A DNA stretch of 64,000 nucleotides from Bimuria novae-zelandiae CBS 107.79 (GCA_010015655.1 ML976661.1:102050-166049), one strand, 5' to 3'; shown: positions 38,864 through 52,253, counted from the stretch's first letter. The notes: generated by a model from the letters alone, not told the origin. A program made the numbers and translations.

Positions 38864-39282
38864 ACCAGCGTAGCAGATGAGGAACGAATCTTCTTCAATA
38901 GCCCAACTGCCTCTAGGAAACGTGCGTAAATTCAAACAGGGTATAACACAGCCACGAGAAAAACCCTCTCGGCAGACTAAAGCAAAGCACACAAAACAGC
39001 ACGAATGCGTCTAGCCTCGCCCTACCCACCCGCACTCCACGCTCAAAAACTGCAAACCGGACCTTTGATCGCCGCAGCCGGTCCTCGTATCTTCTTACCC
39101 AACCAGCCAGCCGACCAACGTCCTATCCATACGTCCAACATACGAGAAAAGCGACACGTATATGACCAAGCCAAACCAACATTAAACCCCACCTCCAAAA
39201 GCGTATGTATCCAGAAAAGTACAAAGTACCAAGGTCTCACATATCAAATATCAACAAAGCAAACCAAGCAGAACCATACATT
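38864..39282. other. Convergent 3' region between DCL2 and the DOCK gene
   Basis: Two genes converge here. Only short unsupported open frames are present. Confidence 0.4.
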
Positions 39283-42200
39283 TTACTCCTCCTCCAGGGT
39301 ATCATCCATTCTCCCTCTCACACTCGCCTTGCTACTCTTCTTCCCGAGGTAGAAGTTGCTCAGGCGCTTCTTCACGCTGCTACCGCGACTGCGTTGGCCC
39401 TCGCTCTTATCGCTCTTGACGCTCTTCCCTGTTGCAGGGCGCCCGTCGACGCTCTGCCCGCGACTGCTCGTGCGACTGCGCACCTTGGATAGGCTGTGCT
39501 GGCTCGGGAAGTGCGGGAGGGCTTCGAGCACGGGCGACGCGGGCGCATTCAGGCTGCGGGAGAGGCGGTTTTTCGACTTGGAGCGCTCGTGGCTGCGGCT
39601 GCGAGAGGAGGCGCTGGAGGCGGCGTCGAGGTTGTCGGGCTCGGACGGGGCGTGCGGGGCGTTGTTGCTGTCTTTCGAGGTCAGCGGCTGGGGGGTGGCT
39701 TCGGCGGTGGGTGCGCCAAGGCCGAAGAAGGAGAGGGACATGCGCTTTTTGTCCTGGCGCGCGGGTCGATCCGAAACGGGAGAGTTGACGCGGGTGCCGT
39801 TGACTTTGGGCGTGGGGGTTGGGGCTGGGCTGCCTACGCGCGAGGGAGACAGGGTGGGAGAGCGCTGGCGTGTTAGCACACTTGTGACGGGTATGAGATT
39901 TGCGAGTTCGTTGTGAAATGCCATTTCGAGACCTGAGTGCGAGTTAGCAAATAGTCGGGATTTCTGGAACTAATACACCTACGTTGGTTAAGGTCTGCCC
40001 TTGTTGCTTGTTGAGCAGGTCTTGTATACAATGCAAGGCAACGTCGAATGACCAAGGCATAATCAAGCAGTGCAACCTTGAGAGCGTTCTCCAACGGGTT
40101 CGGCGCTTTAGGCACCTCCATGTCGTCGTCGTCCAACTCCATTGAAGCACGCCGTGACTCTGGGATCAGCTCGTGGTATCTCGCAACACTCGTCTCTTGG
40201 GTGGTGTCCACGGCAAACATCAGCTCTCGCGTCAATTCAGTGAAGAGCAGCTCCTCTCCGCCAGACACCCTTTTCTCCAACGTACCCAACTCTACGGTTT
40301 TCCGTGTTGTCCTCTCGATTGCGGTTTGAACCGGTGTCAGCGTGACATTACCAACGGCAACGATTTCGCTTCTCCGCAGGATTGTTGGGAAGCTCTCAGC
40401 GGTAGTGTACACAGTCTTCTCCACCGCGACCTCCTTTGATGGGCCTTCGATACGTCGCGATGCCGTAGTGAAATGCGATGGCCTTGAGAGCAAGTAGTAG
40501 TCACGAATTGATTGAGCAACTTTCGCGCGTTGGTAGACGGGATGCGCCAAGTCTTTTTGCGCGCTGACAGGGAAGATTTGCAGGTATTGACCCTCCACAT
40601 CTTGTTCCATGCCAGCTGTGAGAATCTGTGCCGAAGGGTGTTGCTCCTGCATGCGGTCGGTAAACGTGGCTAACCGGTCGTTGGCCGATCCTTCGAAGAT
40701 GAATTGTTTGTCTCTCAACCCTACAGGAAAGCCCAACCCTTTGTACACCACCCGGAAGTATCGTGCATTCGACCGCTCACCCTTGGCAATGCTTTCGTAA
40801 ATCTTAGCCATAGCGTGTTGCGTCCTGGCTAACTTCGCAAAGTCAAACACGTTGTGCTCGTACTGTGTTGCCAGCTCCACGTAAGAGCCAAGAGCGTTGT
40901 CCCAGGATTGGCCGATTTCGTAGTAATCAACCATCTGGAAGTACAACTGCTCCTTGCGCTCGAAAGAGCTCTGCGCAGGTAGAATGGGATCCAACAAAGG
41001 CTCTACGATCGTTACAGGGTCCCAGTCGTAGAGTTCGGCGTGGAGTCGCAATGCAAGGCCTGCTTCGGTGTAATTCTGCGCATCGACCTGGAGCCGCACT
41101 AGTTGATGCACGTAGCGAATATACATGTCTTCCTTCTGCATGTCTTTCAGGAATTCCATCAAATGGAGTGTGTCCATAATTTGGAAAATCTCACCCGTTG
41201 CCTCTGTGCTGTGAACAGCGACCAAGAGGTCAAGAAGCTCATCAATCGTCGTGATCAGATTCTTGACAGCGATGAAGAGGCTGTCGTCCGGGTCCTGGGA
41301 CATGGGTTCGAAAAGGTCTACGAGTTCCCGGATGAAGTGTTTTTGTAATACCACTTCGGTAAGAGGTTTTGACTTGAAAAGACGGTCCAAGCAGTCAACC
41401 ATCTCCGCCTGGATTAGCGACAGATCCTCGGTCAGAGTCCACTCGCTGACAATCATGGTCTGAAGAACCTCGGTCGCAACACTGCGAAGGCCTTCATGCA
41501 CGCTGAGGCACAGCTCGACCACTGGTGCCACCAAGCCGGGGACATATTGTACCTGGAAACCTCCCATCTTCTCTAAGCCATACAACTTCTTATCTTCGCT
41601 GCTAGCCTCCCATCCAATCGTTTCCCAGCTGCGCTGGAGCAAGTCCGCTCCAAGCTCACGAACATCGCCAGCAATCTTCCAGACTGCCCGACGTTTCTGC
41701 TCAGGAAACGTTTCCAACGCCAGCGCATCGCTACCAACCAACTTAAGAAGTGCATCGAAGAATGAGCGCCAAAGATCAGTATTGAATTGATCTGCTTCAT
41801 CCGGGTGGGGCAAGAATGAGTCCATTAAAACGCCAGACAACTTTTCCAGAGCCCGCATGGTAGCCTTGTGGTGAAAGATGTGGACGCTCAACCATGAGCT
41901 CGGGAACGCTTCGCCTTCCAGGATCGAACTGTACACCTTCAGAGTGGAGAACAAGAACGTCGCGAGTTCTTCTTTTGGCCAGTCTAGATGAATGTTAATA
42001 GGAAGACTAGACAAAGCCGCAAGCACAGCTGATATTTCAATGAGGACTTCGTCGAACGGCGCCTGGGTAGTTGTGGGACGCGTCGGGAACGGATACGTCG
42101 TGGGAAAAAGAAGAGATAGTGACTTCTTGGTGGATCGCGGCGTAGCTTGAATGGCACGATATGAATCCACCAGCTTCGGCATATATTCGCATCCGTCTTG

Positions 42201-45200
42201 TCCAAGCTCTTCTACAAGCAACGCGACGACTGAGCAGCACAGTCGAACCTGATCCTTCCATTGATCTGTGACTTGCTCTGTCTTGCCCCAATACGGTGCG
42301 AGCCACTTGTTGATATTTGAAAGAAGCACCTTTCTTGTTTCCGGTGCTTTGAAGATGTCCAGGCCCGCGACGTGATGGACCAACAACAACTTGTACAGAA
42401 TTAGCTTTCCAGTTGCTGTGGCACATGAGTCGATGAAGCTAGAGGTAAGTTTGAGTATTTCCAATGGCTCCATAGAAGTCGCAAGCTCCGGAAGCCACAG
42501 ATGGATATTCTGTACAAGGATGGTCTTCGTCCCGATGAGTATAGCGGAAGGGTTGCTCATCAAAAGTTCGAGGGATTTGAAGATTGAATTGATATCTTTT
42601 GTGAACGTTTGGTTGCGTGTGGTGATACCAATGCCCTCTTCCTTCTCCTTTTGCTGCTGCCGCGCATTCATGATAAATTTGAGGATATGCCTACCGACTT
42701 TGAAGGTGGCACGTAACCGTCGCGAGGAATCGGGATCCGAGGGGCTTGTCAATAACCGGGTATAGCTACGGACCAAACATGCCGTAGCGAAGGGATAATT
42801 AAACTTTGTCTCGGCATACTGATCGACCAAAGGGGCCAGGTTGAAACGTCGATCGTGCACTATACCCAATATGATGACCAAGGCATTGAAAATCAAGTCC
42901 TCGTAATCATCGCTACCCGCATATTCGATCAGTATCTCAAAGAGGGCCTCAAAGACTTCGTTTAGCAGCTTGACGATTTCTATTTCCGGAACGAAAGGAA
43001 ACCGCTGTAGTAGACTGATGAGCTGTCCACCTGACTGGTCTCGCCATTTTAACAGACCAAGAAGGTCAGGATCTTGAGAATATCTGGTACTGCACAGGAA
43101 AGTCTTCAACTGTAGTGATGCCAAGGGGCCCATCACTTGGTCATCCTTTCGCCTTGCACTCCATGGCAGACCAAGGTAGGCTCCTTTGCCCGCGATCATA
43201 CTTGATGTATACTCGTCGTAGCGATACAATGACAAGGCATGTTCACCATCTCTTGCGAATGCATCCTGGGTCCACAGCGGCATCCAACACAAGGCAAAGG
43301 GAAAGCCAGGGGCATCGGCTATGCTCATGACGACGTGTGATCCGGGGACCTCTTCGGGCTTGATGGCCAAGCGTACTGTCCGGTTCCACTTCTCTCCTCG
43401 CTCTACAGCTGTTGTTCGCCATGCTGTATGCCCGGCACTGTTACTCGACGGGTAGATGCAACCTTCAATTCGCTCGCCTGACGATTTGCGGACCTCGATC
43501 GTCAATTGCAAATTGGTCATAGGCGAGGTCTGGGTGAGAGGGACAGTACCAGTCTTCGGGTGGGCGAGGAAGGCATTCTTCGGAAGGAACGCTTCGCATA
43601 GAGTCAGGTAGATATCGCTCCGCGGCTTTGTCGGAGCACCGGAGAAGCCAATTTTTCGGGTCGGCTTGATGGTATGTAGTAGAGTGGGCGTCTTTTCTAT
43701 CAAGATTTCCGCATCTGGGTGTGCAAAGGCTTTAAAGTGAAGCGTGATACAGGTAAGTTGGGTGTACTTCTTATATTTGCCGCTGGGGCTGGGGTGAATT
43801 TCATCAAGGAAACCATCCCAGCCAATGTCTTCCTCGGACGTCTCATCCGTATCCTGAGGCACAGACCACAAAGTAACGCTTTGATCGGTTTCTGCTTGGG
43901 TTCGCACCAACTCATCGACACGGTGTACACCGACAGCGACAACTCTCTTCAAGGTTTTCGTGTCCTTTGAGTTCGGTCGAGGCTTCGTGACCGCGGCAGA
44001 TCCAGGTCGCCCGTCCCGACTTTGACTTCGACTGTTGTCCATGGATGTACTCCGTGCACCCACTGAGCTGGTGCTAGAATTTGCGGATTCCTTTCGTTTC
44101 GAACCGAACATGACACTGCGCCTTCCGCCCTTGAGGCTCCCTTGTTGAGAAGGCTGTATTCCGTTTGATGGGGTAGCCGCGCCATCGCGGTATGAATTCT
44201 CCTTGGAAGTGACGACCGGCCCTATTGGCTCGTTCGTGAGCAACTTGAAGACCAAGTAAAGACAAGACCCTGAGCCTGCGCCTTCGCCCACGTCGGTCGT
44301 GCTCAGGTCCACGAAAAGACACCGCAATTTATCCCCAGAAAGAGGCACAGGCGCTCCGTCCCGGGTGGTCAGATCGAACGAGTAGGCTTCGGAAAGAGGT
44401 ATGGGTGCTGCGCCGGGCGTTTTCAGACACAAATGCATGCTGACTTGGGCTCCGCTCTGCACCATGTTGCCTACCATCTGCTTGAGATTCACAAAAAGAT
44501 GGTATAGATTGTGCTCATCCACGTGCGGCACGGGCCGGCTATCCAGCAAGCTCATCATGGACTGCAGCTTGGTCACCTCGATGGCCGAGTCGTCTCCAGT
44601 GAGTATGCGGCCACGCTGTGAAGGGCTCCGCACTATGACATCTCCACAGAGCATTTTGTTCCCTGCCACGAGGTCCCAGACGGTCGCCTCGCGCACGCGT
44701 TCCAGCTCTTTATGGGTCAGGACCTTGTGCAACAGCTGGCGGCGGGCCTGGTCCAGTCGCTGCACGAGGGCCGACATCCTGTCCAACGCACCGTACTTCC
44801 GCGCTAGGAGAAGCTCGTGTAGTTTGGTCGAGTGCCATTCGCGCAGGCACGACGCGATCTCGTCGACGAGTGGCTCCTGCGCTGAGGTGGGCGTTTCGTC
44901 GCCAATCTTGAGCATGGGCACCGGCGCAGGCGGGCGCGGGGCCGTGGGATCGTGGGACGTGGGCGACACGGGCGAGAGCGGCAGCGCCAACTGCTGGAGG
45001 TGGTCGACACGCGCCGACCACTGCGAGCCATGGCTACCGGCGCTCTTCTTGGCCGAGCGGCGGCGCGAGAGCTGCTGGGCGGCCGACGAGGGCAGCAGGG
45101 ACACGGCGTCGGGCTTGGAGGCTCTTCTGGCGGCTCCCTTCGCGGGGGGAGGCGTCGCACCTGTGCTCTCGGTGGTGGGCGTGATGATGCCGTTGGTCGA

Positions 45201-45521
45201 GTGCTCGCCATGGCTGCCCTCCGGGGGCGTGGGCGTGTTCTTGCCCTCGCCCAGCACCTCGCGCACCTCGACGCAGCACCGTGGGAAGATGCCCGAGAAG
45301 ACACGCGCCTCCAGCGTCTGGCCCTTGACGCTGGTTAGGCCGGCTAGCAGCGACGGCGGCGCCACGAGGTAGCCGCGGAACCAGGCGCCGTCCTTGCCGC
45401 CCTGCTCAATGATGTACAGCTCGTCGCCGATCTCGAGCGGCAGGTCGGCGGGCGACGAAGGCTGGAATGGATACGTGCATATTGCAAATGCAATCCGCGG
45501 GAGCGGTCTCCAGCCAGGCAT
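39283..45521 (-). CDS. DOCK-family guanine nucleotide exchange factor (Dck1-like)
   Basis: Two exons (45521-39983 and 39932-39283, intron GTAGGT...CTCAG) encode 2,062 residues. DOCK proteins activate Rho/Rac GTPases, usually with an ELMO partner, to control polarity and actin. An N-terminal SH3 domain lies near residues 8-85 (AICTYPFQPSSPADLPLEIG, ending GIFPRCCVEV). A Ser/Pro-rich linker follows, then a DHR1/C2 region near 590-745 and a long helical region. The DHR2 catalytic region is near 1465-1785 (AGLALRLHAELYDWDP, FGFPVGLRDKQF-like FPVGLRDKQFIFEG, PVSAQKDLAHPV). The last ~200 residues, mostly in exon 2, are Ser/Arg-rich and likely disordered. Without splicing the frame ends with an artefactual tail. 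Confidence 0.92.
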
Positions 45522-45612
45522 GGCACCTGCAGTCGGGCTACTGATAGTGCGAGGGCATCACGGGATGCTTCGGGGCGTGGCGGTCACCGGAGGCTCTGGC
45601 AGCGGTGGCAGA

Positions 45613-45650
<38 letters not shown>

Positions 45651-46485
45651 CGGGCGGTGATGGTCCCCCTGGGGTCGAGGCACAAAAAGCTAGGGCAGCG
45701 ACTCGGCGGGGTGGGCGCAAATTCTGTAGGCTCCCGGGCGCTGCCAATTGGGCGCTGTTGAGCCGTTGTGATACTGGCAGTGGCGCTTTGTTTCGTCTGG
45801 TTCAGTATCACTGGTGGCAGCAGCTGTCGCACGTCTAAATCCAAAACGCTGTTGTTGGCACGCGACGCACGGGTGAGATCGCACCACGGTCAATCACCGC
45901 ACTAGTCTCAGGCACATCAAAGCCATTGTCGGCCCCACAGCCTGGGAGCACCGCAATTTAACCGCCACGAGACTTGTGCCCGTGATGCTCTGCCCCCGGG
46001 AATGTGCATGCAGATTGTAATTTTGTGCCGTGGTGATGATATTTGTTTACCGACGCGTCTGACAACGCGCTGCTGACGCGACTCTATCTCAGCTACCTAG
46101 GTACCTTGCTTGCCCCTATTCCTCACCGACCATATCCCTCCCTACAGAGCAACTACCACTCTCCCCATGTCCACCAGGCTTCTTCCTTGACACATGCGCG
46201 ACAATTCCTCTTCGCGGCACAGCACCGCACAGGCTAATTCCCATTGCGATGGTAGTCCATCTTGGTGATGATCTTCTTCTGCTTTCGACCTGGCGCCAGG
46301 ATCTGGTGGATTATGAGGATTATGAGGATCATTGGAATCACGACCGTGATTATTGATATCTATTTCGAATGGCTCGGCCCGAATGTCGCCCAGATACCAA
46401 GGGCCAAGACCGTTTCAGGCGTTGGATGCTGCTATACCCGCGGCAAATTCTGTAGAGACAATTGAATTCTCTGCGTTGGACCCAG
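45522..46485. other. Intergenic with a trinucleotide repeat
   Basis: Upstream of the DOCK start. It holds the CGT microsatellite listed separately. No gene was recognised. Confidence 0.45.
45613..45648 (+). repeat. (CGT)n microsatellite
   Basis: About 12 uninterrupted CGT units, roughly 90 bp before the DOCK ATG, probably in its 5' leader (read there as ACG/GAC). It creates artefactual poly-Val and poly-Asp frames. Confidence 0.95.
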
Positions 46486-48371
46486 TCAAGGATACAGCCA
46501 TTGTAGCAGCCCCACAGCGGCTGCGAGGTACGGATAGTAAGATGTGACTCCGCTCGATCCGATGCTCTTGGCTGCACTATTAACCCTGTGATGAGTCAGC
46601 ATGTGCATTCCACAGCCCAACAACTCTTGAAATTCCCTCCACCACATAGAGAAAGAATACTCACTGATCCAGCTGTAGTCCCATATCAGAGACAATATTA
46701 CACCTTTGCCACTCCTGATCCGTCACATTCTCCATCTTGACTTCATTCTCATCGTCGAATAACATCCTGCTCCCGCTGCCCGTCGTGCCAAACGTGTTCC
46801 ACTGCGGACTCTTCATTCGATCTCCGTCTTGCGTCCAGAAGCTCATGGGGTGTGCATTCGGATCGAACGAGCGGATGAAGGAGACCCAGTAGCCCTGCAC
46901 AAAGACCTTGGGTGCTGTCGTGCCGTTGTACCACACCGAAGTCAGCTCGCCGACGTGCAATGCGGGCCCGACGTTCCACCGATACTGCCAGGTAGGCACT
47001 GAGGCGGCGTCTGAGTAGGCGGTAGAGAAGTTGAGACCGGGGCAGATATAGCGGATATGGCCATAGATGTCGGCAGCGACGTTGCGCCAGCTGGCGTTGT
47101 TGGCGCCACTAGGGCCGGGCCATTCATTCGCCATCTCCTTCTGGTCCTCCGAGTTTAAATTGGTGAACTGATCGGAGACGAAGGTGTACGCTTTTTGCGA
47201 GGAAGATACGGATCTCGAAGTGAAGGATAGCCCTTCGTTGGTAGCGTCGCCGATGATTGTGGGGACCTTGACGAAGTGCCCATTCTTGAACTCATTGTAG
47301 GTGTAGTCTTGGATGAAGTCGTAGTCCAGGGTGGGGTTGTATTGGTAGATGGGTGCGTTCTTGCCGCCTGGGAATGGGATCTTGAAGCTACGCACAGCGT
47401 TCTGGAAGGTAACAGCGTCCATGCTTTGCAGACAGCCCAGATCTTCGCAGCCGGTTTGTTTGAGTAATGCATTGTACTGGTATTGGCTCTGCGTTACATT
47501 GCGCATAGTAGGTGTGGCAGGAGATTCCACTGTCGCAGCATGGAAGAGCTTGTCGTCGCGGCCGCCGTAAGCGGTGAGTTGCATGACGACGGAACCAGCA
47601 CCGGCACTGGCTCCTCCAAGGGTAACATGGCCGGGGTCACCTCCGAACTATTCGTCTCGTCAGTCACTAGAGTAGAGTAGAAAGTGTTATCGCATCCCAA
47701 AGTAATGCAATGGACTAAACTCGTGAAACGAACCTGATCAATGTGCTTCTGGACCCACTTCAACAGCTGGCGCTGATCCTTCAATCCATTGTTTAGACTC
47801 AACGACTTGTTGGCCACGATCTCCTCACTGGCGAGGAATCCATACGGCCCAACGCGGTAGTTAAAGTTGACGACCACAATCTGTTCGTCAGAGGCACGAA
47901 CCAGACCGCTTCCATTCATATTCGCGTTGCCATTGTTGTTGAAGCCACCACCCTGGATGAAGACGAACACCGGTAAATTGCTTTTCGTCGTTGCGTTGGT
48001 CGGTGCGAAGACATTTGCGAACAAGCAGTCTTCAGACCACCTCCCGCCAACTTCGGAGACCAGGAGACTACCTGTCCCAATGCAAAGCGGGCCGAACTGG
48101 CGTTGGTCAGCAATTTGATATACATGTGTGAAGGAGGTCTGCATACCTTAGTCGCATTTACGACGCCACCAACATCGAGAGGATCCTGCGGAGCCGTAAA
48201 GCGCAGTCCGTCTAACCTCGATGTGCTCCGCGCATATCTCATTCCCGCCCACTGTGTGACCCCATTTTCGAAATCCAAACCGCGGTACTTGGCGTATCCC
48301 AAATCGACAACAAGATCGACAGCAAGGAGTTGCTCCACGCAAAAAGCGAGTAGACTGAAAAGAACAAGCAT
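46486..48371 (-). CDS. Type-B carboxylesterase/lipase, secreted, possibly GPI-anchored
   Basis: Four exons (48371-48147, 48096-47734, 47647-46665, 46585-46486) give 556 residues. The start at 48371 yields a signal peptide (MLVLFSLLAFCVEQLLAVDL). The alpha/beta-hydrolase fold of the cholinesterase/carboxylesterase family is clear: GRWSEDCLFANVFAP, the oxyanion region FVFIQGGGFN, and the nucleophile elbow GGASAGAGS with Ser near residue 210. The family hydrolyses carboxylic esters; substrate is unknown. Several N-x-S/T sites suggest glycosylation. The last intron replaces an early stop (LQLDQ) with a tail ending in a short hydrophobic run, AAAVGLLQWLYP, preceded by Ser/Gly, which could be a GPI-attachment signal. 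It lies just left of the Fot1-type transposon. Confidence 0.88.
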
Positions 48372-48792
48372 TGGTGTGAGCGTTTCAGGCAACGCCCAGA
48401 GTGCAGATCGCAAAGATGATCTATGTTTCCGCAGACAGGAAGAAGTTTATCGCTGCCACAAAGGCACAAAGCGGTGCGTCAAGAAGGTGAGGTAGCACCA
48501 CTGTTATGAACAATAGGAATGACGCTCAAAGAATGCAAATGCATGGTGGTACTATCGTATCATTTCGAGACAAAGGAATCCATCACACTACGGAGCGTCA
48601 GTGATACAGACAATAGACAAAGACCTAAGCAGCCACAACATGGGTAAAACTCACCGACGGGTGCACAGCGGAAGTGTCGTACTTCCCACGTCAACGGCGG
48701 GTACCTCGCCTCTATAACAAGGTACCGACGTCCATCATCCGGACCTAAACTTTAGTCGCGTAGCTAGGCCTCAACGCCGTCGTAACGGAGTA
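48372..48792. other. Intergenic between carboxylesterase and transposon
   Basis: Promoter side of the carboxylesterase gene, ending at the TA target site of the transposon. Nothing else was seen. Confidence 0.4.
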
Positions 48793-48836
48793 ACGTGTCC
48801 GTGCACTCAACGCCCGGATTCAGTCAACGCCCCGCG
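48793..48836 (+). repeat. Fot1-type transposon left terminal inverted repeat
   Basis: Matches the reverse complement of 50861-50904 without mismatch for about 43 bp, then diverges. Confidence 0.93.
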
Positions 48837-50860
48837 GAACACAAACCACCCTAACTTTTAACGTGCCATAACGCCACTAACATGAGCTTAATTATGGCTA
48901 TAATTAAAGAAATAGAATTACTAAGGCCTAGAGAATTATTTTCTTATACTAAAGTAGCTAGTAAGCATAGCGTTAATCGAAGTACGCTATCGCGAAGGTA
49001 CTAAGTAATTTAAACGTCGCGTACTACTGCGGGGTTTAACTAACAGAAACTTAGTCCCTAGTAAGAGTAGGAGCTTATTACTTATATAGAAGGGCTTACC
49101 GCGCGTCACTTACCACCTATAAAAAAGATAATACGAAATTTCGCGTTAATAATAGCTAAGGAGCTAGTGAGCGAGAGCTAGGTTACGCGCTTTATTAACT
49201 AATATAGTATCTATCTAATTTCTTGATAGGCAGCTAGTATAGACAGTAATCGCTATAATACTAACTTAGGGGATAAATATAGCCTATATTTTAACTTCCT
49301 ACGTGACAAAATAAAGGAATACGACATTAAGCCTTGTTACACGTATAATATAGATGAAAAGGGCTGCTTGATTGGTATTGTTAGTAGATTAAAACGGGTG
49401 TTTAGCAGACAGATATAGGAGAAGAAGGAGGTTAGAGTATCTCTCTAAGATAGGTCTCGTGAATGGATTACCATCCTAGCATGTGTATGCGCGGATGGAG
49501 CAGCCTTGCCGCCAAGCCTTATCTATTAGGCTACTAATAAGGCTATACAATCAAGCTAGGTTAAGGATATTAAGGCAGGAAAGCATAGCGTGCACATTAC
49601 CTTATCGCCGTTAGGCTAGACAAATAACGATATCGGCCTTGCCTGGCTTGAGCAGGTGTTTAATCGCTATATAAAGGTAAAAGCTTAACGATCCTACTAG
49701 CTACTTATCCTTAATGGCCATGGATCCCATGTTACTATAGATTTTATTAACTATTGTAATTAGAATAGGATTCTCCTAGCCATCTTACCCCCTTATTTAA
49801 CTTACACCCTTTAGCCGCTTAATGTAGTGCTCTTTAAGCCTCTTTTATTAGCCTACTTAGCTAAGCTTATAACCTACCTCTAAAAGAGCTAAGGCCTGCT
49901 CTTAATTAAGAAAGGCGACTTCTTCCCCCTTTTCTAGAAAGTGTAGATAAGCTCCTTTAAGGAGGAGACAATACTTAAGTCTTTTAAAGCAACTAGTATA
50001 TCACTATTTAATCTAGAGGTTATACTTAAAAGGTTCACTGACACTACCCTAGATGAGCAGGTATCGCGAGAGAGCTCTACGTTAGCACTTAGCGGATCTG
50101 ACTGGCGTAAACTGGATCGCCTTGTGCGATCTGTAGTAGAGGACTAGAGTAGTAAGGACGCGCAGAAGCTTAGCCGCTTACTTTACTATATCTTTGTTTA
50201 AAACGAGCTCCTTCGCTATAAAATTAACGGGCTAAAGGAGGCGCTATTAGTTAAAAAGAAGCATAAGAAGAAGGGTAAGCCTCTTAACCTTTAGTAACGT
50301 TAAGAATACTATAGAGGTGTAGTTTTCTAGTTACTAAGGAAGGTTAGGGAGGCACGTGTACGTTAGTCTGTAAAGGAGCAAGAGGAGAAGGAGCGGAGAC
50401 TTTAAAAAGCTAAGATAGCTAAGTTAAGGAAGGTAGCTAAGCTGTGCAAGAAGAAGATTACAGAGGAGAAGCGTGTAGCGCGGGAGGCAGCCAAGGTAGC
50501 CAGAGAGAAGGAGAGGGCTAAGAAGGTAGCAGAGCGTGCTTGCGAAAAGGAGGCTCGTGACGCAGCAAAAGCTCTACAATCTGCCTAAAAGGGTAAGAGA
50601 AAGGCCTCTTAGCCATCTATATAGAGCAACAAGCGTTAGAAACGTGTGGTTGACGCTGTACTTACTATAGACGCCTTAGGTGCCGCATTAGTAGCTCTAA
50701 CTAAAACTACGCGGCGCGGCCGCAACGTTAAGCTTCTATGTAAATATAAATAGTGCAGGTTAGTCGCAAGCATTAATGTAGCACTCTACTATAAAATAGT
50801 GTAATAATAGCGATTATGTTAGATATACAGCGTTATTTTGATTAAGGTGTTATGGTGTTC

Positions 50861-50904
50861 AGCGGGGCGTTGACTGAATCCGGGCGTTGAGTGCACGGAC
50901 ACGT
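50861..50904 (-). repeat. Fot1-type transposon right terminal inverted repeat
   Basis: Inverted partner of the left repeat, followed by TA. Confidence 0.93.
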
Positions 50905-50906
50905 TA

Positions 50907-52253
50907 TCGGGATTGACCCTGGGGTCTACATTAGACGCCTTTTGCAATGATCACACAGGTGCAATTATCGACCACGCAGGTCCACAACTCGGTGTAAATA
51001 GCGGAGGAACAGCTGCGGCCGGGGACGCACGCACGTGGTGCAGGTCCAGGTCTTGCGGCGGGAAGCATCTCCGGTAGCGATGTTATTGGCCTTGTCTTGA
51101 AGCGCAAATGAGAAACTAAGGTGCCCGGTTTTAGTGGCACGGTTGACGTGCGTATGGTACAGGGGTACCACACGGAAAGGCGGAGAGGTCACGATAAGGA
51201 AAAACAATTTCAAAGCATGGCTGCATGGTGTCCTTGTAGAGAGGTGTTGATGAGGTCAAGATAGAGGTGCCAAGGGGCAGCTTGGCTTCATAGCTTAGGA
51301 AAATTGCGGATGGTGATTTGACGGTGTAAAGGTTTAGAACGCTTAGGCGTCGCTGGGGAGCACGTGGCGCTCGGGACATTTGAGTACACAGCCTCTGTTT
51401 GCATACGTACGCAGATTGTTTCTCGTGCGCGAAGGAAAATGCTGGGCTGTCATTGTGCACACCATATCGGATGCAGCAAATTTTTGTATCTCGCGCAAGT
51501 GTGTAATAGGTATCAGGACAACGATATAGAAGCAGCCGACGCATCCAACTTGCTTGCGTGCTCGTCAACGATCTGTACTCCATCCGGCCAAGGACTTACC
51601 CGAGTTCCGCGATATTGTATCATTAACCACTATTCCAATTTGGTATGGGGCATTCTGTCATGGATCGATCGCCTACCATTGCCACGGAATCTCCTGATCT
51701 ACACACCCCTTCAATTCAGGAACGCTTTCCTTGGTTAAATCAACAGAAGCCTAGAATCCTACCTGTTCCTGTGCTTTAGTAGCTAGACCCGCGGCGTGTT
51801 TGAGTACTTTAGTAGTGTGGCGACGCACCGCGAACTCTTATAGACTTCCAGGTTTCTTATGCAGGTGCAATGTACCAACAAACGAAGATACGCAGGACAA
51901 TACGAATATGTACAATGCATCTCTGTCGACCAAGTATCCAGAAAGTAAAACAAAGATATGTTCCAACTTTTTTTTGGTGCTCTACCAACGGGGATGAATT
52001 TGTTCAACGATACGTGTAGGTGTGTCGGTTCATCAGATACGCAGTCTGTCGAATCCTCGATTATCGTATACCTCGTTTACCCCTCTAAACCATGCAGCGC
52101 ACACCAAAAGAAGGCTCAATTGCTCGGAACCATCGACGCCAACATACTGGTTGTCGTCTAACGCCTCATATCGTACAATGGCAGTATTATACACACTTCT
52201 CCACCTTCTGCCTCCGACTAACCCACGACTCATCAATCCCTCCTCTCCACCCC
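50907..52253. other. Intergenic, right flank of transposon
   Basis: About 1.35 kb with several open frames of up to 150 codons on both strands, none with recognisable motifs, signal peptide or splice-supported extension. No gene called. Confidence 0.4.

Larger units (their letters stand above)
48793..50904 (+). mobile_element. pogo/Fot1-type DNA transposon, inactive
   Basis: 2,112 bp bounded by inverted repeats starting ACGTGTCCGTGCACTCAACG, identical over about 43 bp, and flanked by TA (48791-48792 and 50905-50906). A transposase frame from ATG 48883 is broken by many TAG/TAA codons. The translation still shows the pogo/Fot1 DDE domain: SKHSVNRSTLSRRY, NIDEKGCLIGIVSRLKRVF, REWITILACVCADGAALPP, TNNDIGLAWLEQVFNRY, LLILNGHGSHV and NVVLFKPL. 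The Asp expected in the LLILDGHGSH block reads Asn, a G-to-A change, so a catalytic residue is lost too. The 3' part encodes a Lys/Glu-rich tail. The stop pattern is C-to-T/G-to-A biased, as RIP would produce. Confidence 0.93.

Noticed and set aside
44401..45372. 323-codon plus-strand ORF inside the DOCK gene
   Set aside because: Antisense to the SH3 and linker coding region, with Ser/Arg/Cys-biased composition typical of a shadow of GC-rich coding DNA.
45605..45838. ORFs with poly-Val or poly-Asp runs
   Set aside because: Produced by the CGT microsatellite, not by a gene.
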